Source: Ga0077555 sp050250755
GTDB taxonomy: Bacteria; Pseudomonadota; Alphaproteobacteria; Rhizobiales; Hyphomicrobiaceae
Assembly (NCBI GenBank): GCA_050250755.1
Contig: JBFWOB010000024.1
Location: 1-64,000 of the forward strand
Direction of reading: 5' to 3'
Length of the DNA: 64,000 nt
Both the position numbers and the translations under genes were made by a program. Positions 35,480 to 44,278 of this stretch are shown here, one piece after another. Each line of letters begins with the position of its first letter. Positions within the stretch are counted from its first letter, which is position 1. The notes under the pieces were generated by a model. The model had not been told where the DNA came from. It did not search any database and saw only the letters and a list, made by a program, of their open reading frames with translations.

Positions 35480-36256
35480 ATGTCGATACAGACTTTTCGA
35501 GCCTTTCTGATCGGTCCGACGCCCTGGCGACCGCGCAGTCCATGGCATCCTATTCTGGCCGTTCTGGCGACGATCGGCATCGTCGTGGCTGGCCAGATCG
35601 TTCCCGCTGTCGTGCTGGGCATGCTGTCCGGCGGCCCGGTCCAAACTCAGCCTGGTGATCCAGGTGCTCCCGACGCGATGTTCGAGATGATCGAGGGCGT
35701 CGGGGCCTCGGTGCTGATCTTGGGGCAAGTGTCGCTTGCCGTCCTGACACTCGCGGCTGCCGGTCTTTTCGGGGCTCGCTCCGTCGACGTGCTGAGCCTC
35801 GAACGGCCAGAGGGAGGGGGCCGAAGCTACGCCTTCGCGCTTCTCGTAATGCTGCCGGTCATTGCCGTCATCAATGCGGCTGCCTTCGCCTTGAGTCCAT
35901 CGGGTTTCAAGGCGGATTTCGACCAGTTCGCCAAGCTTGCGCATATTGCAGAGCCCTTGGCCGCATTTCTCGCCATCGCGGTCGGCGCGCCTCTGTGGGA
36001 AGAGATGCTGTTCAGGGGATTTCTGCTGGGGCCTCTGGTGGGGCCTTTGGGTTTCTGGCCCGCAGCCGTGCTGGTGTCAGGCACCTGGACCGCCCTGCAC
36101 ATCGGCTATTCGATCGCCGGGCTCTCCGAGGTATTCCTGATTGGCATCTATTTCTCCTGGCTGCTTCGCCGCACGGGCAGCTTGTGGGTGCCGATCGCTT
36201 GCCACGGGCTCTACAACGCCGCTCTTTTTGCCATCATCCGTTACTGGCCGCTATGA
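35480..36256 (+). CDS. CPBP-family intramembrane metalloprotease
   Basis: A 258-residue membrane protein with about six to seven hydrophobic segments and the Abi/CAAX-protease signature: WEEMLFRGFLLG for motif 1, then TWTALHIGYS with the second histidine region and the late motif IACHGLYNAA. It may cleave a membrane substrate or prenylated protein; the target is unknown. The ATG at 35480 is preferred over a TTG seven codons upstream. Confidence 0.85.
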   Translation: MSIQTFRAFLIGPTPWRPRSPWHPILAVLATIGIVVAGQIVPAVVLGMLSGGPVQTQPGDPGAPDAMFEMIEGVGASVLILGQVSLAVLTLAAAGLFGARSVDVLSLERPEGGGRSYAFALLVMLPVIAVINAAAFALSPSGFKADFDQFAKLAHIAEPLAAFLAIAVGAPLWEEMLFRGFLLGPLVGPLGFWPAAVLVSGTWTALHIGYSIAGLSEVFLIGIYFSWLLRRTGSLWVPIACHGLYNAALFAIIRYWPL

Positions 36257-36293
36257 GGTCCGTAACCACCGATAAAAATCCAAAGGAGTTCTC

Positions 36294-37046
36294 ATGGCCA
36301 GCACGCTGCTCATCACTGGCGGCTCTCGTGGCATCGGCGCTGCGACAGCGCGTCTTGCGGCACAACGGGGCTTCGACGTTGCCGTCAACTACGCCGGCAA
36401 CGCAGCAGCGGCTGCGGCGGTTGTCGCGGACGTCAAAGCCGCCGGCCGCCGTGCGATGGCCGTCCGCGCCGACGTCGCCGACAGTACCCAGGTGCGTGCC
36501 ATGTTCGCCGAGGTCGATCGTGAACTCGGGCGCGTCGATGCCTTCTTCAACAACGCCGGCGTCCTCTTTCCGCACAAGCGCTTCGTCGACATCGACGAGG
36601 AGCAGCTCGACCGCATGATCGCGGTGAACTTGAAGGGCGCCTACGTTGCCGCGCAGGAAGCTGCCCGGCGCATGTCCACCCGCCTCGGCGGTTCCGGTGG
36701 ATCGATCGTCAATATGTCTTCAATGGGCGCCAAGCTCGGCGGCGCATTCGAATGCACCGACTACGGTGCCACCAAAGGTGCCGTCGAGACGCTGACCATC
36801 GGCATGGCGAAGGAACTCGCGGGCGAAGGCGTCCGCGTCAATGCCGTTCGCCCTGGCCTGATCGCGACCGAGATCCACGCCAGCGCCGGCGAGCCGGGGC
36901 GCGTGGAGCGCCTGATGGACACGGTTCCGCTGGGTCGCGCGGGAACCGCCGATGACGTGGCAGAGGCCGTGCTTTGGCTTCTCTCCGATCAATCCGCCTA
37001 CACGACCGGCGTGATCATCGATGTCGCCGGCGGGCGGGGCATCTGA
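36294..37046 (+). CDS. SDR-family oxidoreductase
   Basis: A 250-residue classical SDR: TGGSRGIG coenzyme loop at the N-terminus, NNAG, active-site YGATK and the C-terminal GVIIDVAGG. AAAGGAG precedes the ATG by seven bases. It resembles YgfF and glucose-1-dehydrogenase-like oxidoreductases; NVAVNYAGNAAAA suggests no acidic residue for NAD preference. Four bases separate its stop from mutM. Confidence 0.86.
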   Translation: MASTLLITGGSRGIGAATARLAAQRGFDVAVNYAGNAAAAAAVVADVKAAGRRAMAVRADVADSTQVRAMFAEVDRELGRVDAFFNNAGVLFPHKRFVDIDEEQLDRMIAVNLKGAYVAAQEAARRMSTRLGGSGGSIVNMSSMGAKLGGAFECTDYGATKGAVETLTIGMAKELAGEGVRVNAVRPGLIATEIHASAGEPGRVERLMDTVPLGRAGTADDVAEAVLWLLSDQSAYTTGVIIDVAGGRGI

Positions 37047-37049
37047 CCC

Positions 37050-37937
37050 ATGCCGGAGCTTCCCGAAGTCGAGACAGTTCGGCGAGGACTCGAGCCGGTG
37101 CTTGCCGGGGCACGCCTGCGCCGCGTCGTCCAGCGGCGCCCGGATCTGCGTTTTCCGCTTCCCGAGCGCTTCGTCGAACGTCTGGAAGGACGCCGCCTCG
37201 AGCGCCTGGATCGGCGCGCCAAATATATTCTCGGGTTTCTGGATTCCGGCGAGGTGCTGACGATCCACCTCGGCATGACGGGGCGCTTCTCGATCGCCAT
37301 GCCGGGGGGAGCGAACGGGCGCCAGCTCGGCGAGTTCACGCACGACGCCGGTCACGATCCGACCCACGACCACGTCATCATCGAGACCGAGACCGGCGCC
37401 ACCGTCACCTACAACGATGCGCGCCGCTTCGGCTATATGAGCCTCATTCCCGCGCCGGATCTCGCGACTCACCCGCATTTCAAGAGCCTCGGCATCGAGC
37501 CTCTGGGGCCGGATCTGACGGCTGCGTTTCTGGCTCGAAAGGCGACCGGCCGTACAGCCGATCTCAAAGCCTTTCTCATGGATCAGAGGATCGTCGCGGG
37601 GCTCGGCAACATCTACGTCTGCGAGGCGCTTTATCGTTCGGGGCTCAGTCCCAGCCGCGAAGCGAGCGTGCTTGCGCGCGCCAATGGCAAGCCCACCGAG
37701 CGATGCGAGCGTTTGGTGATCGCGATCCGCGAGGTTCTCGAAGCAGCCATATTGGCCGGCGGCTCGACCTTGCGCGATTATCGCCACACCGACGGCTCGC
37801 TCGGCTACTTCCAACATTCGTTCTCGGTTTATGGCCGCGAGGCGGAGGCCTGTCGCACGCCCGGCTGCTCCGGAACGGTGAAGCGCATTACGCAGAGTGG
37901 CCGCTCCACATTCTACTGCAGCCGCTGCCAGCGCTGA
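37050..37937 (+). CDS. mutM: Formamidopyrimidine-DNA glycosylase
   Basis: A 295-residue Fpg/MutM base-excision repair enzyme that removes 8-oxoguanine. The catalytic N-terminus MPELPEVETVRRGLE (Pro2, Glu3) is intact, QLGEFTHDAGH and the lysine-containing helix are present, and the zinc finger CRTPGC followed by CSRC lies at the end. It follows the SDR by three bases and is probably cotranscribed. A family B repeat pair lies just downstream. Confidence 0.95.
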   Translation: MPELPEVETVRRGLEPVLAGARLRRVVQRRPDLRFPLPERFVERLEGRRLERLDRRAKYILGFLDSGEVLTIHLGMTGRFSIAMPGGANGRQLGEFTHDAGHDPTHDHVIIETETGATVTYNDARRFGYMSLIPAPDLATHPHFKSLGIEPLGPDLTAAFLARKATGRTADLKAFLMDQRIVAGLGNIYVCEALYRSGLSPSREASVLARANGKPTERCERLVIAIREVLEAAILAGGSTLRDYRHTDGSLGYFQHSFSVYGREAEACRTPGCSGTVKRITQSGRSTFYCSRCQR

Positions 37938-37969
37938 CACTTTCAACGATCGCAGCGCGGAGCTACACG

Positions 37970-38104
37970 CCCGTAGGCCCCCGCCTTCGCGGGGGTGACG
38001 GCTGGTTGCCAGGTGAGTATGAGAAAGCCACGGCATGCTGAGCGATGAGTAAGCACGCACGCCCAATCTCGTGCGTCACCCCCGCGAAGGCGGGGGCCTA
38101 CGGG
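37970..38104. repeat. Inverted pair of family B palindromes
   Basis: CCCGTAGGCCCCCGCCTTCG...GGGGGTGACG (37970-38000) and its reverse complement (38073-38104) flank 72 bp between mutM and the EamA gene. The pair can fold into a long hairpin that might also terminate transcription from both sides. Confidence 0.72.
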
Positions 38105-38161
38105 CCTCAGACGCAAATGCAAGGGCCAGCCAAAATACCAATACCGTTCGGTTCCGCGCCC

Positions 38162-38989
38162 TTACGTCAGTCTGAGGCACGCGAGGCCGCCGAAAATTGC
38201 GACGGTCGCCAGCACGCGGGCGAGGCTGAAGCGTTCGCCCATGATCAGCGTCGCGATCGCGGCCCCGAAGAGCACTGACGTTTCGCGAAGTGCCGCCACA
38301 GCCCCGATCGGTGCCTTGGTCATCGCCCAAAGCACGACGCCATAGGACGTCATTACCATCGCGCCACCGAGCAATCCCATCATCCACTGCTGTGAGATAC
38401 CGTCGGTGACCGCGCGAGGTCGCCAATACAGCATGCCGCTGACGTGCAGCACGCCGGTGAGCAGCATCATCAGGGCGACGTAGCCGCCGGGATTGCCCGA
38501 GAGCCGGGCTCCGATTCCGTCAATCAGCGTATAAGCGACGATCACCGCGATGTTCGCCATGGCAACCGCGAGTCCGGCTTTGTTCAGCCCGCCGCGCAGG
38601 ATCGAATGGAAACCGAGACCGAGCACCCCGGTGCTCAGCAGAACGATGCCGAACAGCGGCCCGGCGCCGATCGTCTCGCCGACGAAGATGAAGCTCGCTG
38701 CTGTCGTCAGCAGCGGCGCCGTTCCGCGCATCAACGGATAGATCGCGGAATACTCGGCGAGCCGATACGAGAGGCCCAGGAGAAGCAGATACGCGACGTG
38801 GACGATCCCCGACGCCACGACATACGGCATACTTTCCCAAGCCGGTGCGCCGAGGACGCAGAGCATCGCAATGCACACGACGCCCGCGCCCGCAGCGATC
38901 ACCGTCGCCGTGATGAGTGGATCGCTGCCCTGACGGCCCTTTGCCATCGCATTCCAGGTGGCATGCAGCAAGGCTGCGGCCAGCACCAC
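38162..38989 (-). CDS. EamA-family (DMT) transporter
   Basis: A 275-residue membrane protein of the drug/metabolite transporter superfamily, with ten hydrophobic segments in two EamA repeats. VLAAALLHATWNAMAKGRQG and the C-terminal half ALRETSVLFGAAIATLIMGE are the family signatures. The GTG at 38989 with GGGGA upstream is preferred; an in-frame TTG at 39067 would overlap the upstream MFS gene by 53 bp. The cargo is unknown. Confidence 0.83.
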   Translation of the reverse strand: MVLAAALLHATWNAMAKGRQGSDPLITATVIAAGAGVVCIAMLCVLGAPAWESMPYVVASGIVHVAYLLLLGLSYRLAEYSAIYPLMRGTAPLLTTAASFIFVGETIGAGPLFGIVLLSTGVLGLGFHSILRGGLNKAGLAVAMANIAVIVAYTLIDGIGARLSGNPGGYVALMMLLTGVLHVSGMLYWRPRAVTDGISQQWMMGLLGGAMVMTSYGVVLWAMTKAPIGAVAALRETSVLFGAAIATLIMGERFSLARVLATVAIFGGLACLRLT

Positions 38990-39014
38990 GACAATGACGT
39001 TCCCCGGTATCGCC

Positions 39015-40211
39015 TTATGCCTCGCCCCCGTTGCCACCCGCGGGCGGTCCACCTGTGCCGGTGGCAAGACTGAGCAGCATCAGGCTGGTAATGGTCAGCA
39101 GCACGGCCCCGGCGCCGTAAATGACGAGCGGCGATGCGTACTGGAACAGGATGCCCGCAGCCAAGGGGCCCGTGCCCGCTCCGATATCCCGCCAGGTTGC
39201 CTGCCGCGCGAGGGCTGGAACACGCTCGGGTCCGGGATAGGCTTCCGCGACGACCGGTGCGCTGAGCGGTTGGCCGATGGCGCGTAGAACGATCGCCGTC
39301 ACGGCCGCGATCCACAGCATCCACCCGTCCGTCGAGAGCAGCGCGAGCCCTGCCGCCGAGCCGAGCGACGTGAGCACCAGCATCCGCTTCGCCCCATATG
39401 CGTGTGCGAGGTATCCGCCCAACGGCGAGAAGCCGATTTCGACTGCATAGCGCAACGACATCGCCAGGCCAGCCGCGATCACCGCGCCTTTCGGGTAGTT
39501 CGCCGCCGCAAGCAAACCGAGGCCGAAGATCAACAGGCCGTCCATCGTGAAGCCCACGGCGAACGACCAGAGGCTGAGTGGTCCCGGACGCTCGAAGCGC
39601 GGCCCGCCTTTCATCGCCGTCTCCCGACGTGCAGGGATGCGCATGGCAGCGAAAGGCGCGATCAGCGAGACCACGAGCAACACGTAGAACACGCAGCGTG
39701 GCCCGTAGGCCTGGGCGAGAAAGGCGCCGCCGATCAACCCGACCGTCGGCCCCATCGCGATGATGGCTCGCGATCGACCATTGCGTGTGGCGGAGCCCTC
39801 GATAATGGAGGTGGGAAGCGCCTGATTGGCGATGTTCATCGCCGCAAACGAGAGGCCCCAGATGAGCCGCGCCACAATCAGCAGCCACAGCCCGGAAAGC
39901 GTCGCATAGCTGAAGGTGGCGAGGATCGCGCCAATCGCCGCAACGATGCAGGCGGCCCGCGCGCCATGGGTGGCGTAGAAGCGGCTGACCCATCCGTATC
40001 CTGCGATGCGCACCAGCCGGTTCGCCGCGAGCAGCAGACCCGCCTCGGGAAGGCTGACGCCGAACGTCGCCGCGTAAATCGGCAGCAGCAGGTAGAGCAG
40101 GGTGTCGCCCGGTAGCGTGAGCGCGAGCGTCAGAGCGGCATAGAGCGAAGCGCGATCCGCTTCGGCGGCCGTTGGCGGCTCGGGATGGATGGCTAGCTGA
40201 TCGTGAGGCAC
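39015..40211 (-). CDS. MFS transporter
   Basis: A 398-residue major-facilitator protein with 12 hydrophobic segments. Motif-A-like WVSRFYATHGARA follows segment 2, and RLIWGLSFAAMNIANQALPT marks segment 4-5. It starts at a GTG. It is the upstream partner of the EamA gene, whose start is only 25 bp after its stop. Substrate unknown. The 206-bp divergent gap to the next MFS (start 40418) should hold two promoters. Confidence 0.85.
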   Translation of the reverse strand: MPHDQLAIHPEPPTAAEADRASLYAALTLALTLPGDTLLYLLLPIYAATFGVSLPEAGLLLAANRLVRIAGYGWVSRFYATHGARAACIVAAIGAILATFSYATLSGLWLLIVARLIWGLSFAAMNIANQALPTSIIEGSATRNGRSRAIIAMGPTVGLIGGAFLAQAYGPRCVFYVLLVVSLIAPFAAMRIPARRETAMKGGPRFERPGPLSLWSFAVGFTMDGLLIFGLGLLAAANYPKGAVIAAGLAMSLRYAVEIGFSPLGGYLAHAYGAKRMLVLTSLGSAAGLALLSTDGWMLWIAAVTAIVLRAIGQPLSAPVVAEAYPGPERVPALARQATWRDIGAGTGPLAAGILFQYASPLVIYGAGAVLLTITSLMLLSLATGTGGPPAGGNGGEA

Positions 40212-40417
40212 GTCGTCACCGGCAAGAGGAAGGAACTACCGCGCAACCGGTCTGCCGTGCTCCCCGCATCGATCGCGCGCGTCATTGGATAGGCCGCTCG
40301 GCCGAGTTTTGCGACAGTTTTGTGACAAAAAACTTGCGGTTGTCCCGCCTCGTTGGCTGATTAGCCGCTCCAGCGATCGCCCACCTGCGGCGATATTTTC
40401 AGGAAGGGCGCACGCAC

Positions 40418-41641
40418 TTGGTTCTTCGGGAGGGCAGACTTCTGGCGGTGATGTGCCTGGCGCAGGTGGCAAACCTGCTTTCGCACGTCGCCGTACCGGC
40501 CGTGATGGCCACGCATCTGATCCCGGCCTGGGGGCTTACGGCAAGCGAGGCAGGCCTCATGGCGGGTGCTTATTCGCTCGGCTACATGGCGGCGGTCCCC
40601 GTTCTGATGACGCTGACGGATCGGATCGATGCCCGTCGTGTTCTGATGGCGGGTTCGACCATTCTGGTGGCGGCCACCGTTGGCTTCGGCCTTTTCGCTG
40701 ACGGCTTTCTCTCTGCGACCATCCTGTGGACGCTGTCCGGGGTCGGGTGTGCCGGCGCCTATATGCCGGGGCTTCGCGTCTTGACGGATCGGCTCGGGCC
40801 CGGCGATCAGTCTCGCTATGTGACGCTCTACACCGCCTGCTTCTCACTCGGCGTCGGCCTGTCTTTCCTCTCGACGCAACTTCTTGCTGATTATGCTGGC
40901 TGGCGGTCTGCCTTCATCATCACCGGCGCAACGCCGCTGATCACCATCGTCATCTGCTTTCTGCTCCAGCCGGTTCAGCCGCCCACGGCATCGACGCGAG
41001 CGACTAAATTACGAGCCGTGCTCCGCAACCGGACCGCGATGGGCTTCATCCTTGGCTACGGCGTGCACTGCTTCGAACTCTACGGCTTCCGCACCTGGGT
41101 CGTGGCGTTCTGGACCTGGGTCGTCAGCAGCAACGGCGGCAACGCGATCATCTCCCCGGTGGGGCTCAGCGTCGCGGTCACGCTCATCGCCGTACCGGCG
41201 AGCGTCCTCGGCAATGAGGGCGCTCTGCGCTTCGGCCGGCATCGCAGCATTGCTGGCGTGATGGGCTGCTCGGCTCTCGTCGCGTTCGCCATCGCCGCGC
41301 TGGTCTCTGCGCCGCCCGCCGTTCTGTTGTGTCTGCTTGTCGCTTATGCGTTCACCCTTCCGGGCGATTCCGGCGCACTCACCTCCGGCATGACACAAAG
41401 CGCCGCCTCCGGTGAGCGCGGTGCCACCATGGCCATGCACTCGATGGTCGGCTTCGGGATGGCGGCCGCCGGCGGCTCGCTCGTCGGTCTCGCGATCGAT
41501 GGTGCGGGCGGCCCGGAAAGCGCGTCCGGATGGTCGGCCGCCTTCGCGGTGATCGGTCTCGTCATAGCCACTGGACCAGCCGTCTTGCGCTGGTCGCGAA
41601 AGAGAGAAGCCGTTTCTCTCTCCCCCTCGGCCAAGCCCTGA
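40418..41641 (+). CDS. MFS transporter
   Basis: A 407-residue transporter with 12 hydrophobic segments; LTDRIDARRVLMAGS in loop 2-3 is a recognisable motif A. AGGAAGG lies about 11 bases before the TTG at 40418. Alternative starts are GTG at 40448 and ATG at 40451 with GGGAGGGC upstream. An anion or organic acid exporter such as the CynX/NimT group is one possibility, but it is not certain. Confidence 0.82.
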   Translation: MVLREGRLLAVMCLAQVANLLSHVAVPAVMATHLIPAWGLTASEAGLMAGAYSLGYMAAVPVLMTLTDRIDARRVLMAGSTILVAATVGFGLFADGFLSATILWTLSGVGCAGAYMPGLRVLTDRLGPGDQSRYVTLYTACFSLGVGLSFLSTQLLADYAGWRSAFIITGATPLITIVICFLLQPVQPPTASTRATKLRAVLRNRTAMGFILGYGVHCFELYGFRTWVVAFWTWVVSSNGGNAIISPVGLSVAVTLIAVPASVLGNEGALRFGRHRSIAGVMGCSALVAFAIAALVSAPPAVLLCLLVAYAFTLPGDSGALTSGMTQSAASGERGATMAMHSMVGFGMAAAGGSLVGLAIDGAGGPESASGWSAAFAVIGLVIATGPAVLRWSRKREAVSLSPSAKP

Positions 41642-41738
41642 GGCCGCCGATATATAGCCAGAGCCTACGCAGTCGCGCTAAAGCAACCCCGGAACCATGC
41701 GGCCGGCCATCGAGCCGAAGTCGAACGAGGAGAGACCC

Positions 41739-42515
41739 ATGTCCACCTATGAGTGCATCGTCGTCGAGACCAAGGGCCGTGTGGGCCTCGTCCGTCTGAA
41801 CCGTCCGCAGGCGTTGAACGCACTCAATGCCCAGCTCATCAAGGAGCTCGGCGTCGCCCTCGATACGTTTGAAGCTGACGACAACATCAACTGCATCGTT
41901 ATTACCGGTTCCGAGAAGGCCTTTGCTGCTGGCGCCGACATCAAGGAAATGCAGTCGAAGACCTTCATGCAGGCCTACAAGGAAGACTTTATCGGCAAGT
42001 GGCATCGGGTCTCGCAGGCACGCAAGCCTGTGATTGCGGCAGTTGCCGGATTTGCGCTGGGCGGCGGTTGCGAGCTGGCCATGATGTGCGATTTCATCAT
42101 CGCAGCCGACACCGCGAAATTCGGCCAGCCCGAGATCAAGCTCGGCGTCATGCCGGGTGCGGGTGGCACGCAGCGTCTCACGCGCTTCGTCGGTAAGTCG
42201 AAGGCAATGGAGATGTGCCTCACCGGCCGCATGATGGATGCTGCGGAGGCCGAGCGCAGCGGCCTCGTCAGCCGGGTCGTGCCCGCCGACAAGCTTCTCG
42301 ACGAGGCCATGAAAACGGCCGAGACGATTGCCTCCATGTCGCAACCGATCCTGATGATGACCAAGGACAGCGTGAACCGCGCCTACGAGACGACGCTCAC
42401 CGAAGGCCTTCTGTACGAGCGCCGGACGTTCCATCCGATGTTCGCGACCGAAGATCAGAAGGAAGGCATGGCAGCCTTCGTCGAGAAGCGGAAGCCGAAC
42501 TTCAAGGACTGCTGA
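41739..42515 (+). CDS. Enoyl-CoA hydratase
   Basis: A 258-residue crotonase with both catalytic glutamates intact: GGGCELAMMCD and QPEIKLGVMPGAGGTQRL. It hydrates trans-2-enoyl-CoA, the second step of beta-oxidation. The ATG at 41739 has GAGGAGA upstream; the longer open frame to 41697 has no homology. It converges with the HMG-CoA-lyase-like gene across a perfect hairpin. Confidence 0.92.
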   Translation: MSTYECIVVETKGRVGLVRLNRPQALNALNAQLIKELGVALDTFEADDNINCIVITGSEKAFAAGADIKEMQSKTFMQAYKEDFIGKWHRVSQARKPVIAAVAGFALGGGCELAMMCDFIIAADTAKFGQPEIKLGVMPGAGGTQRLTRFVGKSKAMEMCLTGRMMDAAEAERSGLVSRVVPADKLLDEAMKTAETIASMSQPILMMTKDSVNRAYETTLTEGLLYERRTFHPMFATEDQKEGMAAFVEKRKPNFKDC

Positions 42516-42564
42516 TACGCGCCGTCGTCGCACACTCTCGCGATCCTCCCGCTTGCGGCGAGAG

Positions 42565-42587
42565 ATCGCGGGAACAAGTCCCGCGAT
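42565..42587. terminator. Bidirectional terminator hairpin
   Basis: ATCGCGGGA, 5-base loop ACAAG, TCCCGCGAT: a perfect 9-bp stem between convergent genes. GATGACGTTTTG follows on the plus strand, giving a short U-tract after the stem. It may also be a dispersed palindrome recruited as a terminator. Confidence 0.7.
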
Positions 42588-42603
42588 GATGACGTTTTGA
42601 GCC

Positions 42604-43563
42604 TCACGCCGGATGCTCACGAGGCGCTTTCTTAGCCCCTTCCATGACATCCGCGCGCGTGCCGACGTGGGCTGTGTGGCTGCTCGCTTCGATGCCGAGC
42701 AGTTTGGCGCAGTCGCGAGCGGCGGCAACGATCTCGGCCGTCTCGACGCCTGTCCTCACGCCCATTTCGTTCAGCATGTGCACGATGTCCTCGGTCGCGA
42801 GGTTGCCGACTGAAGCAATCGTGTACGGCATTGCGATGCCTCCGCCCACGCCGCAGATGGCGCCTTCGACGAAGGCTGCGCCTGCGTCGAGCGCTGCGAG
42901 TATGTTGGCAAGGCCCACGCCCGCCATGTTGTGCACGTGGAACCCGATCTCGATGTCTGGATGCGCATCGAGCGCGCGCCCGAACAACTCCGAGACGTGC
43001 CGCGGATCTTCCATGCCGAGGCTTCCCGCGAAGTAGAATCGGCGCATCCCGGCATTCCGGAACTCGCCCAGAATACCGAGCACACGCTCCTGCGGGATCT
43101 TGCCTTCATACGGGCACCACATCGACATGCCGAGTGCCATCACCCAATGTTTGCCTGACGTTTCCACCACGCGGAATGTCTTGATTGCCTCGGCAACGCC
43201 CTCGGCGAGCGTCATGTTCTGGTTCTTTTTATTGTAGGCCTCGGAAACCGTGATGAGGCCCAGCAACTCATCGAGCTCGGTCTTGATCCCACGCTCGGCG
43301 CCGCGTGCGTTCGGTACGAGCCCGCGATAGATCACGCCGGGTTTGCGCTTGATGCGCGCGCACACCTCTTCGGCATCCTTAAGATTCGGAATGACGCGCG
43401 GATGCGCGAAGCCCGTTACCTCGATCACCGGGAGCCCTGTTTCGCTCAGCCGATTGACCAATGCGACCTTGGTATCCGTATCGACGGCACGTTTGAAACT
43501 TTGAATGCCATCACGCGCGGCAACATCCACCACGGTGACGGAGTCTGGGATACGAAGGGGCAT
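42604..43563 (-). CDS. HMG-CoA lyase-like enzyme lacking the family cysteine
   Basis: A 319-residue member of the HMGL/DRE-TIM metallolyase family, starting with VDVAARDGIQSFKR; the metal-binding HVHNMAG is present. In true HMG-CoA lyase the mobile loop reads GGCPYAKGASGNVATED with a catalytic cysteine. Here the equivalent is GVGGGIAMPYTIASVGNLATED, with glycine at the cysteine position. Either it cleaves a related 3-hydroxyacyl-CoA by a modified mechanism, or it has another substrate. Leucine degradation partners are not adjacent. Confidence 0.82.
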   Translation of the reverse strand: MPLRIPDSVTVVDVAARDGIQSFKRAVDTDTKVALVNRLSETGLPVIEVTGFAHPRVIPNLKDAEEVCARIKRKPGVIYRGLVPNARGAERGIKTELDELLGLITVSEAYNKKNQNMTLAEGVAEAIKTFRVVETSGKHWVMALGMSMWCPYEGKIPQERVLGILGEFRNAGMRRFYFAGSLGMEDPRHVSELFGRALDAHPDIEIGFHVHNMAGVGLANILAALDAGAAFVEGAICGVGGGIAMPYTIASVGNLATEDIVHMLNEMGVRTGVETAEIVAAARDCAKLLGIEASSHTAHVGTRADVMEGAKKAPREHPA

Positions 43564-43615
43564 GACGATTCCTTAATTCGGTGTCTCGGAACGAATGGTC
43601 CCGGTCTTCTTCTTG

Positions 43616-43645
43616 ATGTCATACCCGCGCGGGCGGGTACCCATG
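43616..43645. repeat. Family B palindrome (single, diverged)
   Basis: ATGTCATACCCGCGCGGGCG then GGTACCCATG resembles family B. It lies between the HMG-CoA-lyase-like gene start and the GIY-YIG gene stop. Confidence 0.5.
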
Positions 43646-43730
43646 AACCGCTAGTCTAATGGCGATGCTCGTAGCCTCACTTTGCTCCGATGCAGGCCTT
43701 GTTGGCAGGCGAGGTCACGATACGCCTCGA

Positions 43731-44078
43731 CTACGCTCGGCTTTGTTGCTGGCCGCCACGTCCGACGCGTAGAAGCTCGCCTGTCGGCAACCAGAGATCC
43801 TGCCATTCAGGATTGATCTGCTCGATGAGACGCACCTTCCAGCCTCGGTTCCATTTCTTGAGCTGTTTCTCGCGCCGAATTGCACTGGGCATGTCGTCAA
43901 AAAACTCGATATAGACGAGCGTCTTGACGGCGTACTTGCGGGTGAAGCCTTCGAGCAATCCCTGCTTGTGGGCGTTGACCCGGTCCCAAGGCTCGCTCGA
44001 AACACCGATGTAGAGCACGCCATCCCGTTTGCTCGCGAGAATGTAGACGGCGGGCTCCTTGGACGAACTCGATTGCAC
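43731..44078 (-). CDS. GIY-YIG nuclease-family protein
   Basis: A small single-domain GIY-YIG protein of about 115 residues: AVYILASKRDGVLYIGVSS provides the YIL and YIG strands, then RREKQLKKWNRGWKVRLIEQ. Its biological role is unclear; family members are UvrC-related endonucleases. The GTG at 44078 is preferred. A longer frame reaches an ATG at 44132, but its first residues (MPAKAGTHGR) are encoded by the family B repeat at 44105-44135. Confidence 0.8.
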   Translation of the reverse strand: MQSSSSKEPAVYILASKRDGVLYIGVSSEPWDRVNAHKQGLLEGFTRKYAVKTLVYIEFFDDMPSAIRREKQLKKWNRGWKVRLIEQINPEWQDLWLPTGELLRVGRGGQQQSRA

Positions 44079-44104
44079 ATCGACCAGCACAGCAGAACTC
44101 CGAC

Positions 44105-44243
44105 GCCCGTGGGTGCCCGCCTTCGCGGGCATGACGGCATAAGATCGACGTCAGAGAGCCTCTCAGTTTATCGAGAGCGAGAAGAAGATCACCCGACCAT
44201 CCCTAGAATAAAAGCGTCATGCCTGCGAAGGCGGGCACCCACG
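44105..44243. repeat. Inverted pair of family B palindromes
   Basis: GCCCGTGGGTGCCCGCCTTC, continuing GCGGGCATGACG (44105-44135), and its reverse complement CGTCATGCCTGCGAAGGCGG, continuing GCACCCACG (44215-44243), flank 79 bp upstream of the GIY-YIG gene. Confidence 0.72.
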
Positions 44244-44278
44244 ACACGTCTCGATTGCGTTCGTTTGCGCTGTTGCAA

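Noticed and set aside
36720..38066. A 448-codon frame on the minus strand across mutM
   Set aside because: Antisense to mutM and the SDR, low complexity, no recognisable fold.
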